NCBI RefSeq assembly: GCF_014204895.1 | Contig: NZ_JACHMF010000001.1 | Span: 7,254,001-7,318,000, forward strand | Source of the DNA: Paractinoplanes abujensis | Lineage (GTDB): Bacteria > Actinomycetota > Actinomycetes > Mycobacteriales > Micromonosporaceae | Length of the DNA stretch: 64,000 bases | Direction: 5' to 3' | Translations under genes and position numbers: made by a program | Part shown: positions 43,626-51,510 of the stretch, one piece after another | Layout of the letters: each line of letters opens with the position of its first letter | How positions within the stretch are numbered: position 1 is the first letter of the stretch | The notes under the pieces: generated by a model | Databases searched by the model: none | Told to the model about the DNA's origin: nothing | The model's input: the letters and a program-made list of their open reading frames with translations, nothing else

Positions 43626-44707
43626 CCGTGACAGATCGTGAGCTCGCCGGCGCCATCATGACGCCGGACAACATCCGCTCGAAGAAGTTGCCGCTGGTCG
43701 TGAACCTCGGCATCGCCGTGGCCGGCCTGGCCCTCGCGGCCGCAGTGGTCTACGGCTTCGGCATCGGCAACTACGTGCTCGTCGCCGTGATCGGCGTCAT
43801 CTTCTACCTGATCGGCCTGCAGATCGTCGCCGGCCGCATCGAGGGTCCGCGCACCGCGCGTGACCGCATGTGGAAGACGCTCATCTACGCCGCCTGTCTG
43901 CTGGCGATCCTGCCGCTGGCCTCGGTGGTGTGGACGCTCGTCTCCAAGGGCGTCGAGCGCCTCGACGGCAACTTCTTCGGCACGTCGATGAACAACATCG
44001 GCGCCCGCGACCCCGAGGGCGGCGCCTACCACGCCATCATCGGCACGCTCGAGCAGGTCGGCATCGCCACCCTGATCGCCGTGCCGCTGGGTGTGCTCGG
44101 CGCGATCTACCTGGTCGAGTACGGCCGGGGCCGGTTCGCCAACACCGTCCGCTTCTTCGTCGACGTCATGACGGGCATCCCGTCGATCGTGGCCGGTCTG
44201 TTCATCCTCTCCTTCTGGGTGCTGATCGTCAGCCCGTGGTTCAACAACGGCACGCCGCGGTTCTCCGGCTTCGCGGCTTCGCTGGCGCTGACCGTGCTGA
44301 TGCTGCCGACGATCGTCCGTTCCACCGAGGAGATGCTGCGCCTGGTGCCCGGGCCGCTGCGCGAGGGCGCGTACGCGCTCGGCGTACCCAAGTGGAAGAC
44401 GATCCTGCAGGTGGTCCTGCCGACCGCCCTGCCCGGCATCGTCACCGGTGTCATGCTCGCCGTGGCCCGCGCGGCCGGCGAGACGGCCCCGGTGCTGCTG
44501 GTCGCGGGAGGCGCGGCGTCGATCAACTTCAACCCGTTCGAGGGTGGACAGCAGTCCCTGGCCCTCTTCGTGTACCAGCAGGCGGGTGACGCCTCCCGGT
44601 ACGCCCCGGCGCGGGCCTGGACGGCCGCGCTGACCCTGGTCGCGATCGTGCTGATCCTGACGATCGCCGCCAAGCTGCTCGCCCGTCGCAACAGTCTGTC
44701 CAAGTAG
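43622..44707 (+). CDS. pstA: phosphate ABC transporter permease PstA
   Basis: 361 residues, ATG overlapping pstC. Transmembrane permease with the EAA loop REGAYALGVPKWKTILQVVLP and family sequences FVDVMTGIPSIVAGLFI and ARAAGETAPVLLVAGG. An N-terminal pair of hydrophobic segments (about 25-70) precedes the core. Partner of PstC and PstB. Confidence 0.94.
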   Translation: MTVTDRELAGAIMTPDNIRSKKLPLVVNLGIAVAGLALAAAVVYGFGIGNYVLVAVIGVIFYLIGLQIVAGRIEGPRTARDRMWKTLIYAACLLAILPLASVVWTLVSKGVERLDGNFFGTSMNNIGARDPEGGAYHAIIGTLEQVGIATLIAVPLGVLGAIYLVEYGRGRFANTVRFFVDVMTGIPSIVAGLFILSFWVLIVSPWFNNGTPRFSGFAASLALTVLMLPTIVRSTEEMLRLVPGPLREGAYALGVPKWKTILQVVLPTALPGIVTGVMLAVARAAGETAPVLLVAGGAASINFNPFEGGQQSLALFVYQQAGDASRYAPARAWTAALTLVAIVLILTIAAKLLARRNSLSK

Positions 44708-44716
44708 AGGTAACCC

Positions 44717-45493
44717 ATGGCCAAGCGCATCGAGGCGAGCAACGTCTCCTCCTACTACGGATCGTTCAAGGCGATCGACAGCGTCTCCATGACTGTCGAG
44801 CCCAAGACGATCACCGCTCTGATCGGCCCGTCGGGTTGCGGCAAGTCCACCTTCCTGCGGTCGGTCAACCGCATGCACGAGGTGCTGCCGGGCGCCCGTA
44901 TCGAGGGTTCGCTGACCATCGACGACCAGAACATCTACGACCCGGACGTCGACGTCACCGCGGTCCGTCGCATGATCGGCATGGTGTTCCAGCGGCCCAA
45001 CCCGTTCCCGACGATGTCGATCTACGAGAACGTCGTGGCCGGGCTCAAGCTCAACGGGGTCAAGAAGAAGTCGGTGCTGGACGACGCGGCCGAGCAGTCG
45101 CTCAAGTCGGCCAACCTGTGGAACGAGGTCAAGGACCGCCTGAACCGGCCCGGCGCCGGTCTTTCCGGCGGTCAGCAGCAGCGTCTCTGCATCGCCCGCA
45201 CCATCGCGGTCGAGCCGCAGGTCGTGCTGATGGACGAGCCCTGTTCGGCCCTCGACCCGATCTCGACGCTGGCCATCGAGGACCTGATGTTCAAGCTGAA
45301 GGACCGCTTCACGATCATCATCGTCACGCACAACATGCAGCAGGCCGCGCGCGTCAGCGACAAGACCGGCTTCTTCTCGATCGACAAGACCGGTGACCCC
45401 GGCCGCCTGATCGAGTACGACGACACCCAGAAGATCTTCAGCAACCCGGCCGAGAAGAAGACCGAGGACTACATCACCGGTCGCTTCGGCTAG
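44717..45493 (+). CDS. pstB: phosphate ABC transporter ATPase PstB
   Basis: 258 residues from an ATG with AGAGG upstream, 9 bases after pstA. Walker [10 protein letters not shown], signature [12 protein letters not shown], Walker [14 protein letters not shown]; the PstB-specific [18 protein letters not shown] and YITGRFG at the end are present. Energises phosphate import. No phoU follows; transcription ends at the hairpin at 45508-45547. Confidence 0.96.
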   Translation: MAKRIEASNVSSYYGSFKAIDSVSMTVEPKTITALIGPSGCGKSTFLRSVNRMHEVLPGARIEGSLTIDDQNIYDPDVDVTAVRRMIGMVFQRPNPFPTMSIYENVVAGLKLNGVKKKSVLDDAAEQSLKSANLWNEVKDRLNRPGAGLSGGQQQRLCIARTIAVEPQVVLMDEPCSALDPISTLAIEDLMFKLKDRFTIIIVTHNMQQAARVSDKTGFFSIDKTGDPGRLIEYDDTQKIFSNPAEKKTEDYITGRFG

Positions 45494-45507
45494 GCCGGCG
45501 CAGCACT

Positions 45508-45547
45508 ACGGCGGCGCGCTACTGCAGGTGCAGTAGCGCGCCGCCGT
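45508..45547. terminator. 19-bp perfect hairpin between pstB and the convergent NUDIX gene
   Basis: ACGGCGGCGCGCTACTGCA is followed after GG by its exact reverse complement. The right arm and loop code for the last residues of the NUDIX protein, so the terminator is partly within a gene. Confidence 0.8.
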
Positions 45548-46310
45548 CGTCTGTCAGTTGCACGCGAGGCATGACCGGGGTTGCGGCATCGCGGCGACTT
45601 GCGCCCGCGACCACTTGCGCGATTTCCCCGTACGGGGTGAGGGAATCGATCACCGAGCGCGTCGGCGGCAGCATGGGCAGCCCGGCGGTGCCCCCGGGCG
45701 CCACCCACGCCGTCTCCTCCGTCTCGCCCGACACGTCCCGCGCGACCTGGCCCTCGGGCAGCAGCGCGACGAAGAACCACGTGTCGTACCGCTTGGGCTC
45801 GAACTCCGGGGTGACCCAGCGCGCCCACGGGAACAGCAGGTCGTCACGCATCCGCAGCCCCCGCCGGCCCAGCAGGTCGCTCAGGGTCAGCTCGCGGGTC
45901 ACGACGGCGGCCCGGTCGGCCTCCCAGTCCGCGGTGCCGACGTCGGCGATCGTCCGGTCGGGCTGGTCGACCGGGCCCGCGAGCAGCACCCCGGTCTCCT
46001 CGAAGAGTTCGCGCACGGCCGCGCCGACGACCGCGCTCGCCCGCCCGGCGGTCACGCCCAGCCGGGCCGGCCAGTCCTCGCGGATGGTCGAGGGGCGGTC
46101 GTCCGGGTCGACTCCGCCGCCGGGGAACGCATACAGGCCGCCGAACGCCATCGTGGTCGCCCGCCGCAACACGTACAGCTGGAAGGTCCGACCCGAGGGC
46201 CGCAGCAGCACGACCGTGGCCGCGTCGCGCACCGGCGCCGGCTCCCCGTCGAACTCGCGGGCTCGCTTGATCAGGGCCGGGGGCAGGCGGAACGGCGTGG
46301 AATCGGTCAC
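45519..46310 (-). CDS. NUDIX hydrolase
   Basis: 263 residues, GTG start. An N-terminal AATVVLLRPSGRTFQLYVLRR and YAFPGGGVDPDD are followed, after a 30-residue insertion, by VGAAVRELFEETGVLL. This split Nudix box, with an insertion between the Gly-rich part and REL-EE, is typical of the NUDT19/RP2-like acyl-CoA-type subfamily. The substrate could be CoA derivatives or other nucleoside diphosphates; not fixed. Its 3' end forms the pst terminator. Confidence 0.83.
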   Translation of the reverse strand: MTDSTPFRLPPALIKRAREFDGEPAPVRDAATVVLLRPSGRTFQLYVLRRATTMAFGGLYAFPGGGVDPDDRPSTIREDWPARLGVTAGRASAVVGAAVRELFEETGVLLAGPVDQPDRTIADVGTADWEADRAAVVTRELTLSDLLGRRGLRMRDDLLFPWARWVTPEFEPKRYDTWFFVALLPEGQVARDVSGETEETAWVAPGGTAGLPMLPPTRSVIDSLTPYGEIAQVVAGASRRDAATPVMPRVQLTDDGGALLHLQ

Positions 46311-46344
46311 CCGACGATCCTGACACCTGAACCGGCGCGGACGA

Positions 46345-46350
46345 TACCGT
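46345..46350 (+). promoter_or_regulatory. -10 box of the Gfo/Idh/MocA gene
   Basis: TACCGT, 7 bases before the ATG at 46358. Confidence 0.45.
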
Positions 46351-46357
46351 AAGGATC

Positions 46358-47335
46358 ATGACCGATCAGAAGGTTCGCTGGGGGATTCTGGGCCCCGGCG
46401 GGATCGCCGCCTCGTTCGCCGCCGACCTGCAGCACGTGCCCGGGGCCGAGCTGGCCGCCGTCGGCTCCCGCCGCCAGGAGTCCGCCACCGAGTTCGCCCA
46501 GCGGTTCGGTTTCGCGCGCGCCCACGGCTCGTACGCGGATCTGGCCGCCGACCCCGACGTCGACGTGGTCTACGTCGCCACCCCGCACGCCTTCCACGCC
46601 GAGGCCGCGCACCTGTGCGTCGAGGCGGGCAAGGCCGTGCTGGTCGAGAAGCCGATCACGCTCGACCTGCCGGACGCCGCCCGGCTCGTGGCCGCCGCCC
46701 GCGAGAAGGGTGTGTTCCTCATGGAGGCCATGTGGATGCGCCTCAACCCGGCCATCCGCAAGATCGCCGAGCTGGTCGAGGACGGCACGATCGGCTGGGT
46801 CAGCGCCATCCACGCCGACTTCGGCCTGCAGGGCCCGTTCGAGCCCGAGCACCGGCTGCGCGACCCCAAGCTGGGTGGCGGCGCGCTGCTCGACCTCGGC
46901 GTCTACCCGATCAACTTCGCCCACTTGATCATGGGCGCGCCCGCGTCGGTGCAGGCTTGGGCCCATCTGACCCCGGAGCGGGTCGACGAGAACACCGGCG
47001 TCCTGCTGGGCTGGGAGCCGGGCGCCGTCGGGGCTCTGACCTGCAGCATCAACGGTCAGAGCCGCAACAACGCGACGATCACCGGCACCGACGGGCGGAT
47101 CGAGCTGCCCGAGGGCTTCTTCGTGCCGCGCTCGTTCGTGGTGCACCGGCCGGGCCGCGAGCCCGAGACGTTCGAGTTCGACTTCCCGGGCAGCGGTTAC
47201 CAGTTCGAGGCGGCCGAGGTCCAGCGCTGCCTGCTCGCGGGCGAGCTGGAGAGCCCGCTGATGTCGCACGCCACGACCCTGGAGATCATGACGCTCCTGG
47301 ACACCATCCGCGAGGAGATCGGCGTCGCCTACTGA
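46358..47335 (+). CDS. Gfo/Idh/MocA-family NAD(P)-dependent oxidoreductase
   Basis: 325 residues. Rossmann N-terminal domain with WGILGPGGIAASFAADLQ (nucleotide loop), VDVVYVATPHAFHAEAAHLC and the catalytic EKPITLD (Lys-Pro). The C-terminal alpha/beta domain has GGGALLDLGVYPINFAHLIMG with the family Asp/His residues. It oxidises a sugar, inositol or trans-dihydrodiol-like substrate; specificity not readable. Confidence 0.88.
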   Translation: MTDQKVRWGILGPGGIAASFAADLQHVPGAELAAVGSRRQESATEFAQRFGFARAHGSYADLAADPDVDVVYVATPHAFHAEAAHLCVEAGKAVLVEKPITLDLPDAARLVAAAREKGVFLMEAMWMRLNPAIRKIAELVEDGTIGWVSAIHADFGLQGPFEPEHRLRDPKLGGGALLDLGVYPINFAHLIMGAPASVQAWAHLTPERVDENTGVLLGWEPGAVGALTCSINGQSRNNATITGTDGRIELPEGFFVPRSFVVHRPGREPETFEFDFPGSGYQFEAAEVQRCLLAGELESPLMSHATTLEIMTLLDTIREEIGVAY

Positions 47336-47342
47336 GCCTCGC

Positions 47343-48356
47343 TCACGTGAAGAAGGGGCGGCTGGCGAAGTAGGCCAGGCAGGCGATCAGGCCGGCGGCG
47401 GGGAAGGTCGTGACCCAGGCGATCACGATGTTGCCGGCCACGTTCCAGCGGACCGCGTTGAGGCGCTTCGTCGCGCCCACGCCCATGATCGCCGAGGTGA
47501 TCGTGTGCGTGGTCGAGATGGGGGCGCCCAGCACGTACGCGTTGAAGAAGAGCACGGAGCTGGCCACCGTCTCGGCCGCGAAACCCTCGGCCGGGCCCAA
47601 GTCGATGATCTTGCGGCCGAGGGTGCGGATGATCCGCCAGCCGCCGGAGTAGGTGCCCGCGGCCAGCATCGTCGCGGTCGTCAGATAGACCCACCACGGG
47701 ATGTGGCTGGTGCTGTCCTGGAAGCCGCCGACGAACAGCGCCAGCACCACGATGCCCATCGTCTTGGCGGCGTCCTGGATGCCGTGGCCGAGCGACATCA
47801 GACCGGCCGAGATGGTCTGCGCGATGCGGAAGCCGCGGTTGAGCCGGCCCGGGTTGCCACGGCGGAAGATCCACATGACCGCGACCATCACGATGAAGCC
47901 GAGGAGAAAGCCGACCAGGGGCGACGCCACCATCGGGACCAGGATCTTCTTGACGATCGTGGGCCACTCGACCTGGCCCAGCGACGGCCCCGCGACCAGG
48001 GTGGCGCCGACCAGCCCGCCGAACAGCGCGTGCGACGAGCTCGACGGCAGGCCGAAGTACCAGGTGATCAGATTCCAGGTGATCGCGCCCAGCACGCCGG
48101 CGAAGACGATGGCCAGGCCGGGGATGCCGAGCTTGAGGGTGACCAGGCCGCCACCGACCGTCTCGGCCACCTTGCCGCCCAGGTGCGCGCCCACGAAGTT
48201 GCCGACGGCGGCCATGGCCAGCGCCACCCGCGGGGTCAGGGCCCGGGTGCTGATGCTGGTGGCGATGGCGTTGGCGGCGTCGTGGAAGCCGTTGGTGTAG
48301 TCGAAGGCCATCGCGGCGATGATCACCGCGAGGACTGCGAAGAACTCGGGCGACAA
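47343..48356 (-). CDS. pit: low-affinity inorganic phosphate transporter, Pit family
   Basis: 337 residues from a TTG at 48356, needed to keep the first transmembrane helix; it is 3 bases after the DUF47 gene stop. Ten or so hydrophobic segments with the duplicated Pit motifs FDYTNGFHDAANAIATSIST and GAPISTTHTITSAIMGVGATKR, plus ITWYFGLPSSSSHALFGGLVG. Imports metal-phosphate with protons. It complements the high-affinity PstSCAB 4 kb away. Confidence 0.93.
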   Translation of the reverse strand: MSPEFFAVLAVIIAAMAFDYTNGFHDAANAIATSISTRALTPRVALAMAAVGNFVGAHLGGKVAETVGGGLVTLKLGIPGLAIVFAGVLGAITWNLITWYFGLPSSSSHALFGGLVGATLVAGPSLGQVEWPTIVKKILVPMVASPLVGFLLGFIVMVAVMWIFRRGNPGRLNRGFRIAQTISAGLMSLGHGIQDAAKTMGIVVLALFVGGFQDSTSHIPWWVYLTTATMLAAGTYSGGWRIIRTLGRKIIDLGPAEGFAAETVASSVLFFNAYVLGAPISTTHTITSAIMGVGATKRLNAVRWNVAGNIVIAWVTTFPAAGLIACLAYFASRPFFT

Positions 48357-48359
48357 GGT

Positions 48360-48986
48360 CTAGGACTCCTTGACCGCGATGGTCTCGACGGTGTTCGCCA
48401 CGTGCTCGAACGCGTCGCAGGCGGCCTCCAGCTCGTCGGCCACCTCCTTCATCTTGAGCACGGTGAGCGCGTCGTACTCACCGGAGAAGAGCCGGACCAG
48501 CAACATCCGGTACGCCCGGTCGCCCTCGTTCTCGAGGCGGTTGATCTCGATCCAGTACTCGTCGAGGTCCTTCATCGTGCGCAGCTTGGGCATCGCATCC
48601 GCGGTGATCTTGGCTTGCTGGTCGAGCACGTCGGCCAGCTCGTGCATCTCGCGCGGCAGCGAGGGCAGCTCGGTCAGCCCGTACAGGTAGAGCAGGTTGC
48701 CGACGGCCTCGAGGTGATCCATCACGTCGTCCAGCTGCGAGCCCAGGGAGTAGATGTCCTCACGGTCGAACGGCGTGATGAACGTCGAGTTGATCTTCTT
48801 GTAGAGATCGTGCGTGATCTGGTCGCTGTCGTGCTCGACGTCGGTCAGCCGCTCGCTCACCGACTGCACGTCGACCCCGGGCAGAGCCAGCTCGTTGAGC
48901 AGCGCGGTGCCCTTGACGAGGTTGTTCGCGGCCTGCGTGAACAGGTCGTAAAAGGCGCCCTCGACAGGGCGGAAGGAGAACTTCAC
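48360..48986 (-). CDS. DUF47 (PhoU-like) protein, Pit accessory
   Basis: 208 residues from the GTG at 48986, with GAGGT six bases upstream. All-helical PhoU-like protein: EHDSDQITHDLYKKINSTFI and FDREDIYSLGSQLDDVMDHLEAVG are the conserved metal-binding DxxxD/E-type motifs, repeated in the second half (ENEGDRAYRML). Such proteins gate or regulate Pit transporters. Operon with pit. Confidence 0.92.
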   Translation of the reverse strand: MKFSFRPVEGAFYDLFTQAANNLVKGTALLNELALPGVDVQSVSERLTDVEHDSDQITHDLYKKINSTFITPFDREDIYSLGSQLDDVMDHLEAVGNLLYLYGLTELPSLPREMHELADVLDQQAKITADAMPKLRTMKDLDEYWIEINRLENEGDRAYRMLLVRLFSGEYDALTVLKMKEVADELEAACDAFEHVANTVETIAVKES

Positions 48987-49065
48987 GTCACAGACCTCGA
49001 TCGACGGGCACGGAATGATCACCAGGAATGCTAAGGCCTCTCCTGGTTCACCTGTCGTTCGCCTG

Positions 49066-50016
49066 CTAAACGGGTTCGCGTCGCCTATCTGGGCGCGGGC
49101 CGTTCGGACGCGGGGAGGGCCGGCGCGCGGACCGGGCCGTCTGCGCCTGGGCCATCGGGCCGAGCGCCGGGTGCCGGCGCAGGTGGCGGGCCAGTCCGCG
49201 CTGGTCGTGGTCGGCGATGACGTCGACGCCGGCCGCGCTGAGCTCGGTCCACACGGCTGCCCGGGCCCTGCGCGGCCCTTCGGGCAGACCCGAGACGCAC
49301 ACCGTACGGCCGTCGTCGTGCGCCGACCGCACCAGCGCGTGCAGCAGGTGACGCTCCTCGGCCGGGATCGGCTCGAGCCCGTCCCAGCCGAAGCGGCGGC
49401 TCCACGGCTCGCTGATCATCGGGACCAGGCCGGCCGGCGCCGAGCGGGAGCCGATGTCGTCGAACGAGCCCTCGGCGAACAGGTAGCGCTCGGCCTGGGC
49501 GGCGAGCAGCCCTCGCACGTCGACGATGCCCGATACCGACACGGTGACCGCGCCCGGCGTCACGTCGTCTTCGGTGCAGCGGCTGAGCAGTCCGGCGTGG
49601 TCCCGCAGCTGCTGGTCGAGGATCCGGTAGGCCCGCAGCAGCGTGTCGGCGTCACGGACGGCGCCGGTGAACTCGACGACGAGCCGGAACGGCGGGCGAC
49701 CCGGCCGGCCGCCCTGGCCTCGGGCCCGGGCCAGCAGCGGTGTCAGCACGAGCCGGCGCAGCGTGCGTCCCGGCTGCGGCGCGCCCGGCCCGAGGAACAG
49801 TTCGCCGCGCGGGCCCGGGGTGACCGGCACGGTGAGCCCGCCCAGTCCGCGCCGGAGCACCCGGGGCAGGGGGTCGACGTCGTCCGGCCGGGCCAGCGCG
49901 TGCCCGGCCGCCAGATAGGAGCCGCCGCGGCGGGACAGCGAGAGGCCCGCCGCGATCAGGCCGGCCACGCCCACGGCCCCCGCGACGCCGCCCGCGATCA
50001 ACAGCCCGTCTTTCAC
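49066..50016 (-). CDS. hypothetical membrane-anchored protein
   Basis: 316 residues from the GTG at 50016 (GGATGG upstream); an ATG-like start at 50040 is possible. One N-terminal hydrophobic helix, then a cytoplasmic or exported domain of unknown type with PFRLVVEFTGAVRDADTLLR and VTVSVSGIVDVRGLL. The last part (VCVSGLPEGPRRARAAVWTE and VDVIADHDQRGLARHL) vaguely recalls the end of PI-PLC-like phosphodiesterases, but catalytic histidines are not evident. Arg/Pro-rich tail. No family assigned. Confidence 0.6.
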   Translation of the reverse strand: MKDGLLIAGGVAGAVGVAGLIAAGLSLSRRGGSYLAAGHALARPDDVDPLPRVLRRGLGGLTVPVTPGPRGELFLGPGAPQPGRTLRRLVLTPLLARARGQGGRPGRPPFRLVVEFTGAVRDADTLLRAYRILDQQLRDHAGLLSRCTEDDVTPGAVTVSVSGIVDVRGLLAAQAERYLFAEGSFDDIGSRSAPAGLVPMISEPWSRRFGWDGLEPIPAEERHLLHALVRSAHDDGRTVCVSGLPEGPRRARAAVWTELSAAGVDVIADHDQRGLARHLRRHPALGPMAQAQTARSARRPSPRPNGPRPDRRREPV

Positions 50017-50105
50017 TGCGCACCATCCGATTCGTACCAAAAATCCGTTCTCTACTGTGTCACAAGTGCTACCCGGCCCCGGGCAATGTCGCGCAGAATT
50101 CCCCC

Positions 50106-50969
50106 ATGCCCCCCTCCGCCGAGGCTTTCGAGGCCGAGCGCAGCCACCTTGTCGGCGTCGCCTACCGGATGCTCGGCAGCGTCGCCGAGGCGCAGGATGT
50201 GGTGCAGGAGGCCTGGTTGCGCTACATCCGCGCGGGCGAGGAGATCCGGGATCCGCGGGGCTGGCTCACCACCGTCACCGGCCGGCTCTGCCTCGACGTG
50301 CTCAAGTCGGCCCGCGTGTCGCGCGAGGCGTACACCGGCCAGTGGCTGCCGGAGTGCTTCGTGGACCCCGACGCCGGCCCGGCGGCCCGGGCCGAGCAGC
50401 GCGACCAGGTCGGCTTGGCGCTGCTCGTGGTGCTCGAACGGCTCAGCCCCGAGCAGCGGGTGGCGCTCGTGCTGCACGACGCCTTCGCGGTGCCCTACGA
50501 CGAGGTGGCCCGGGTGCTGGGCACGACCGAGGCCACCGCCCGCCAGCACGCCTCCCGCGGCCGCAAGGCAGCCGCCGCGGGCGGGGTGCGGCACAACGCC
50601 GATCCGGCCGAGCAGCGCAGCGTGCTGGCCGCCTTCCTCGAGGCCGTGAACAACGGGGACCTGGCCGCGCTGGCCGCGGTGCTCGCACCCGACGTGGTGT
50701 CGATCAGCGACAGTAACGGCCTGACCCGGACGGCACTGCGCCCGATCGTCGGCGCCGACAAGGTGTCCCGCTTCTACATCGGTATCGCGCACGGCAGCCG
50801 CATGGCGGGCGCGGTCCTCGAGCCGGTCCTGATCAACGGCACCGCCGGGATCCTCGTGCGGGGCGGCTCGCTCTACGGCGCGCTCGGTGTGACCATCGCC
50901 GACGGGCGCATCACCGGGCTCTTCCAGCAGCTCAACCCGGCCAAGCTGCTAGTCAGCGACCTGCTGTAG
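50106..50969 (+). CDS. sigJ: ECF sigma factor of SigJ type with C-terminal SnoaL-like domain
   Basis: 287 residues. Sigma region 2 (about 10-75; GVAYRMLGSVAEAQDVVQEAWL) and region 4 (about 105-165; LERLSPEQRVALVLHDAFAV, YDEVARVLGTTEATARQHASRGR) are followed by a SnoaL/NTF2-like domain (about 175-285). That extra domain replaces a separate anti-sigma factor in SigJ/ECF41-like groups and controls activity in cis. No anti-sigma gene is adjacent. The promoter recognised is unknown. The end overlaps the DUF402 gene by 21 bases. Confidence 0.87.
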   Translation: MPPSAEAFEAERSHLVGVAYRMLGSVAEAQDVVQEAWLRYIRAGEEIRDPRGWLTTVTGRLCLDVLKSARVSREAYTGQWLPECFVDPDAGPAARAEQRDQVGLALLVVLERLSPEQRVALVLHDAFAVPYDEVARVLGTTEATARQHASRGRKAAAAGGVRHNADPAEQRSVLAAFLEAVNNGDLAALAAVLAPDVVSISDSNGLTRTALRPIVGADKVSRFYIGIAHGSRMAGAVLEPVLINGTAGILVRGGSLYGALGVTIADGRITGLFQQLNPAKLLVSDLL

Positions 50970-51455
50970 ATATTGCTGGTATTTCGTGGCGAACGGTTCG
51001 CGGCCGTCGCCCAGCGCCACCAGCAGCTCGTCGGCCGCCGCGCGGGCCTCACGGACAAGATCGTCGGGGTAGCCGAACTGCGTGCGGTGCTCCTCGAACT
51101 CGTCCTCGTCGCGCAACTCGACCACGCCCGTCGACCGGCGGCGGACCACGTCGAGATCGAGGTCGATGATGTGGACGGTGTCGCCCTCCCAGCGCGCCGG
51201 CGTGGTGATGTCGCAGTAGACCTCGCTGGTGCGCGGCTGCGGGTTGAACATGCCCGTCCACCACGTGTGATGCGGGATGAGCAGCACGAACGGGATCTGC
51301 TCGACCGACTGGCGGCCGTGGTAGACCGACTCCGTGCCGCGGGTGACGCCCACCCAGACGCCCAGCTCGTCGGAATCGAAACGGCGGGCGGGATAGTCCC
51401 GATGGGCCGACCCGTCGTACTTCGTGTAGACGACCCGGACCGTGTCACTCGGCAT
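50949..51455 (-). CDS. DUF402 family protein
   Basis: 168 residues. Matches DUF402 (FomD-like) proteins: VRVVYTKYDGSAHRDYPARR, FVLLIPHHTWWTGMFNPQP, CDITTPARWEGDTVHIIDLDLDVV. The Tyr/Asp/Glu cluster CDITTP and DLDLDV forms the metal site in FomD, which hydrolyses nucleotidyl-phosphonates; the actinobacterial members are mostly uncharacterised. Divergent from the DinG-like helicase. Confidence 0.85.
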   Translation of the reverse strand: MPSDTVRVVYTKYDGSAHRDYPARRFDSDELGVWVGVTRGTESVYHGRQSVEQIPFVLLIPHHTWWTGMFNPQPRTSEVYCDITTPARWEGDTVHIIDLDLDVVRRRSTGVVELRDEDEFEEHRTQFGYPDDLVREARAAADELLVALGDGREPFATKYQQYLQQVAD

Positions 51456-51461
51456 GCGAGA

Positions 51462-51467
51462 ACCCTA
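51462..51467 (-). promoter_or_regulatory. -10 box of the DUF402 gene
   Basis: TAGGGT on the minus strand, 6 bases before the ATG at 51455. Confidence 0.45.
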
Positions 51468-51498
51468 ACGGTGGTCGGCTTCTGTCGGTGGTGGCGGG

Positions 51499-51504
51499 TA
51501 CCGT
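51499..51504 (+). promoter_or_regulatory. -10 box of the DinG-like helicase gene
   Basis: TACCGT, 6 bases before the GTG at 51511. Confidence 0.45.
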
Positions 51505-51510
51505 CTGCGC

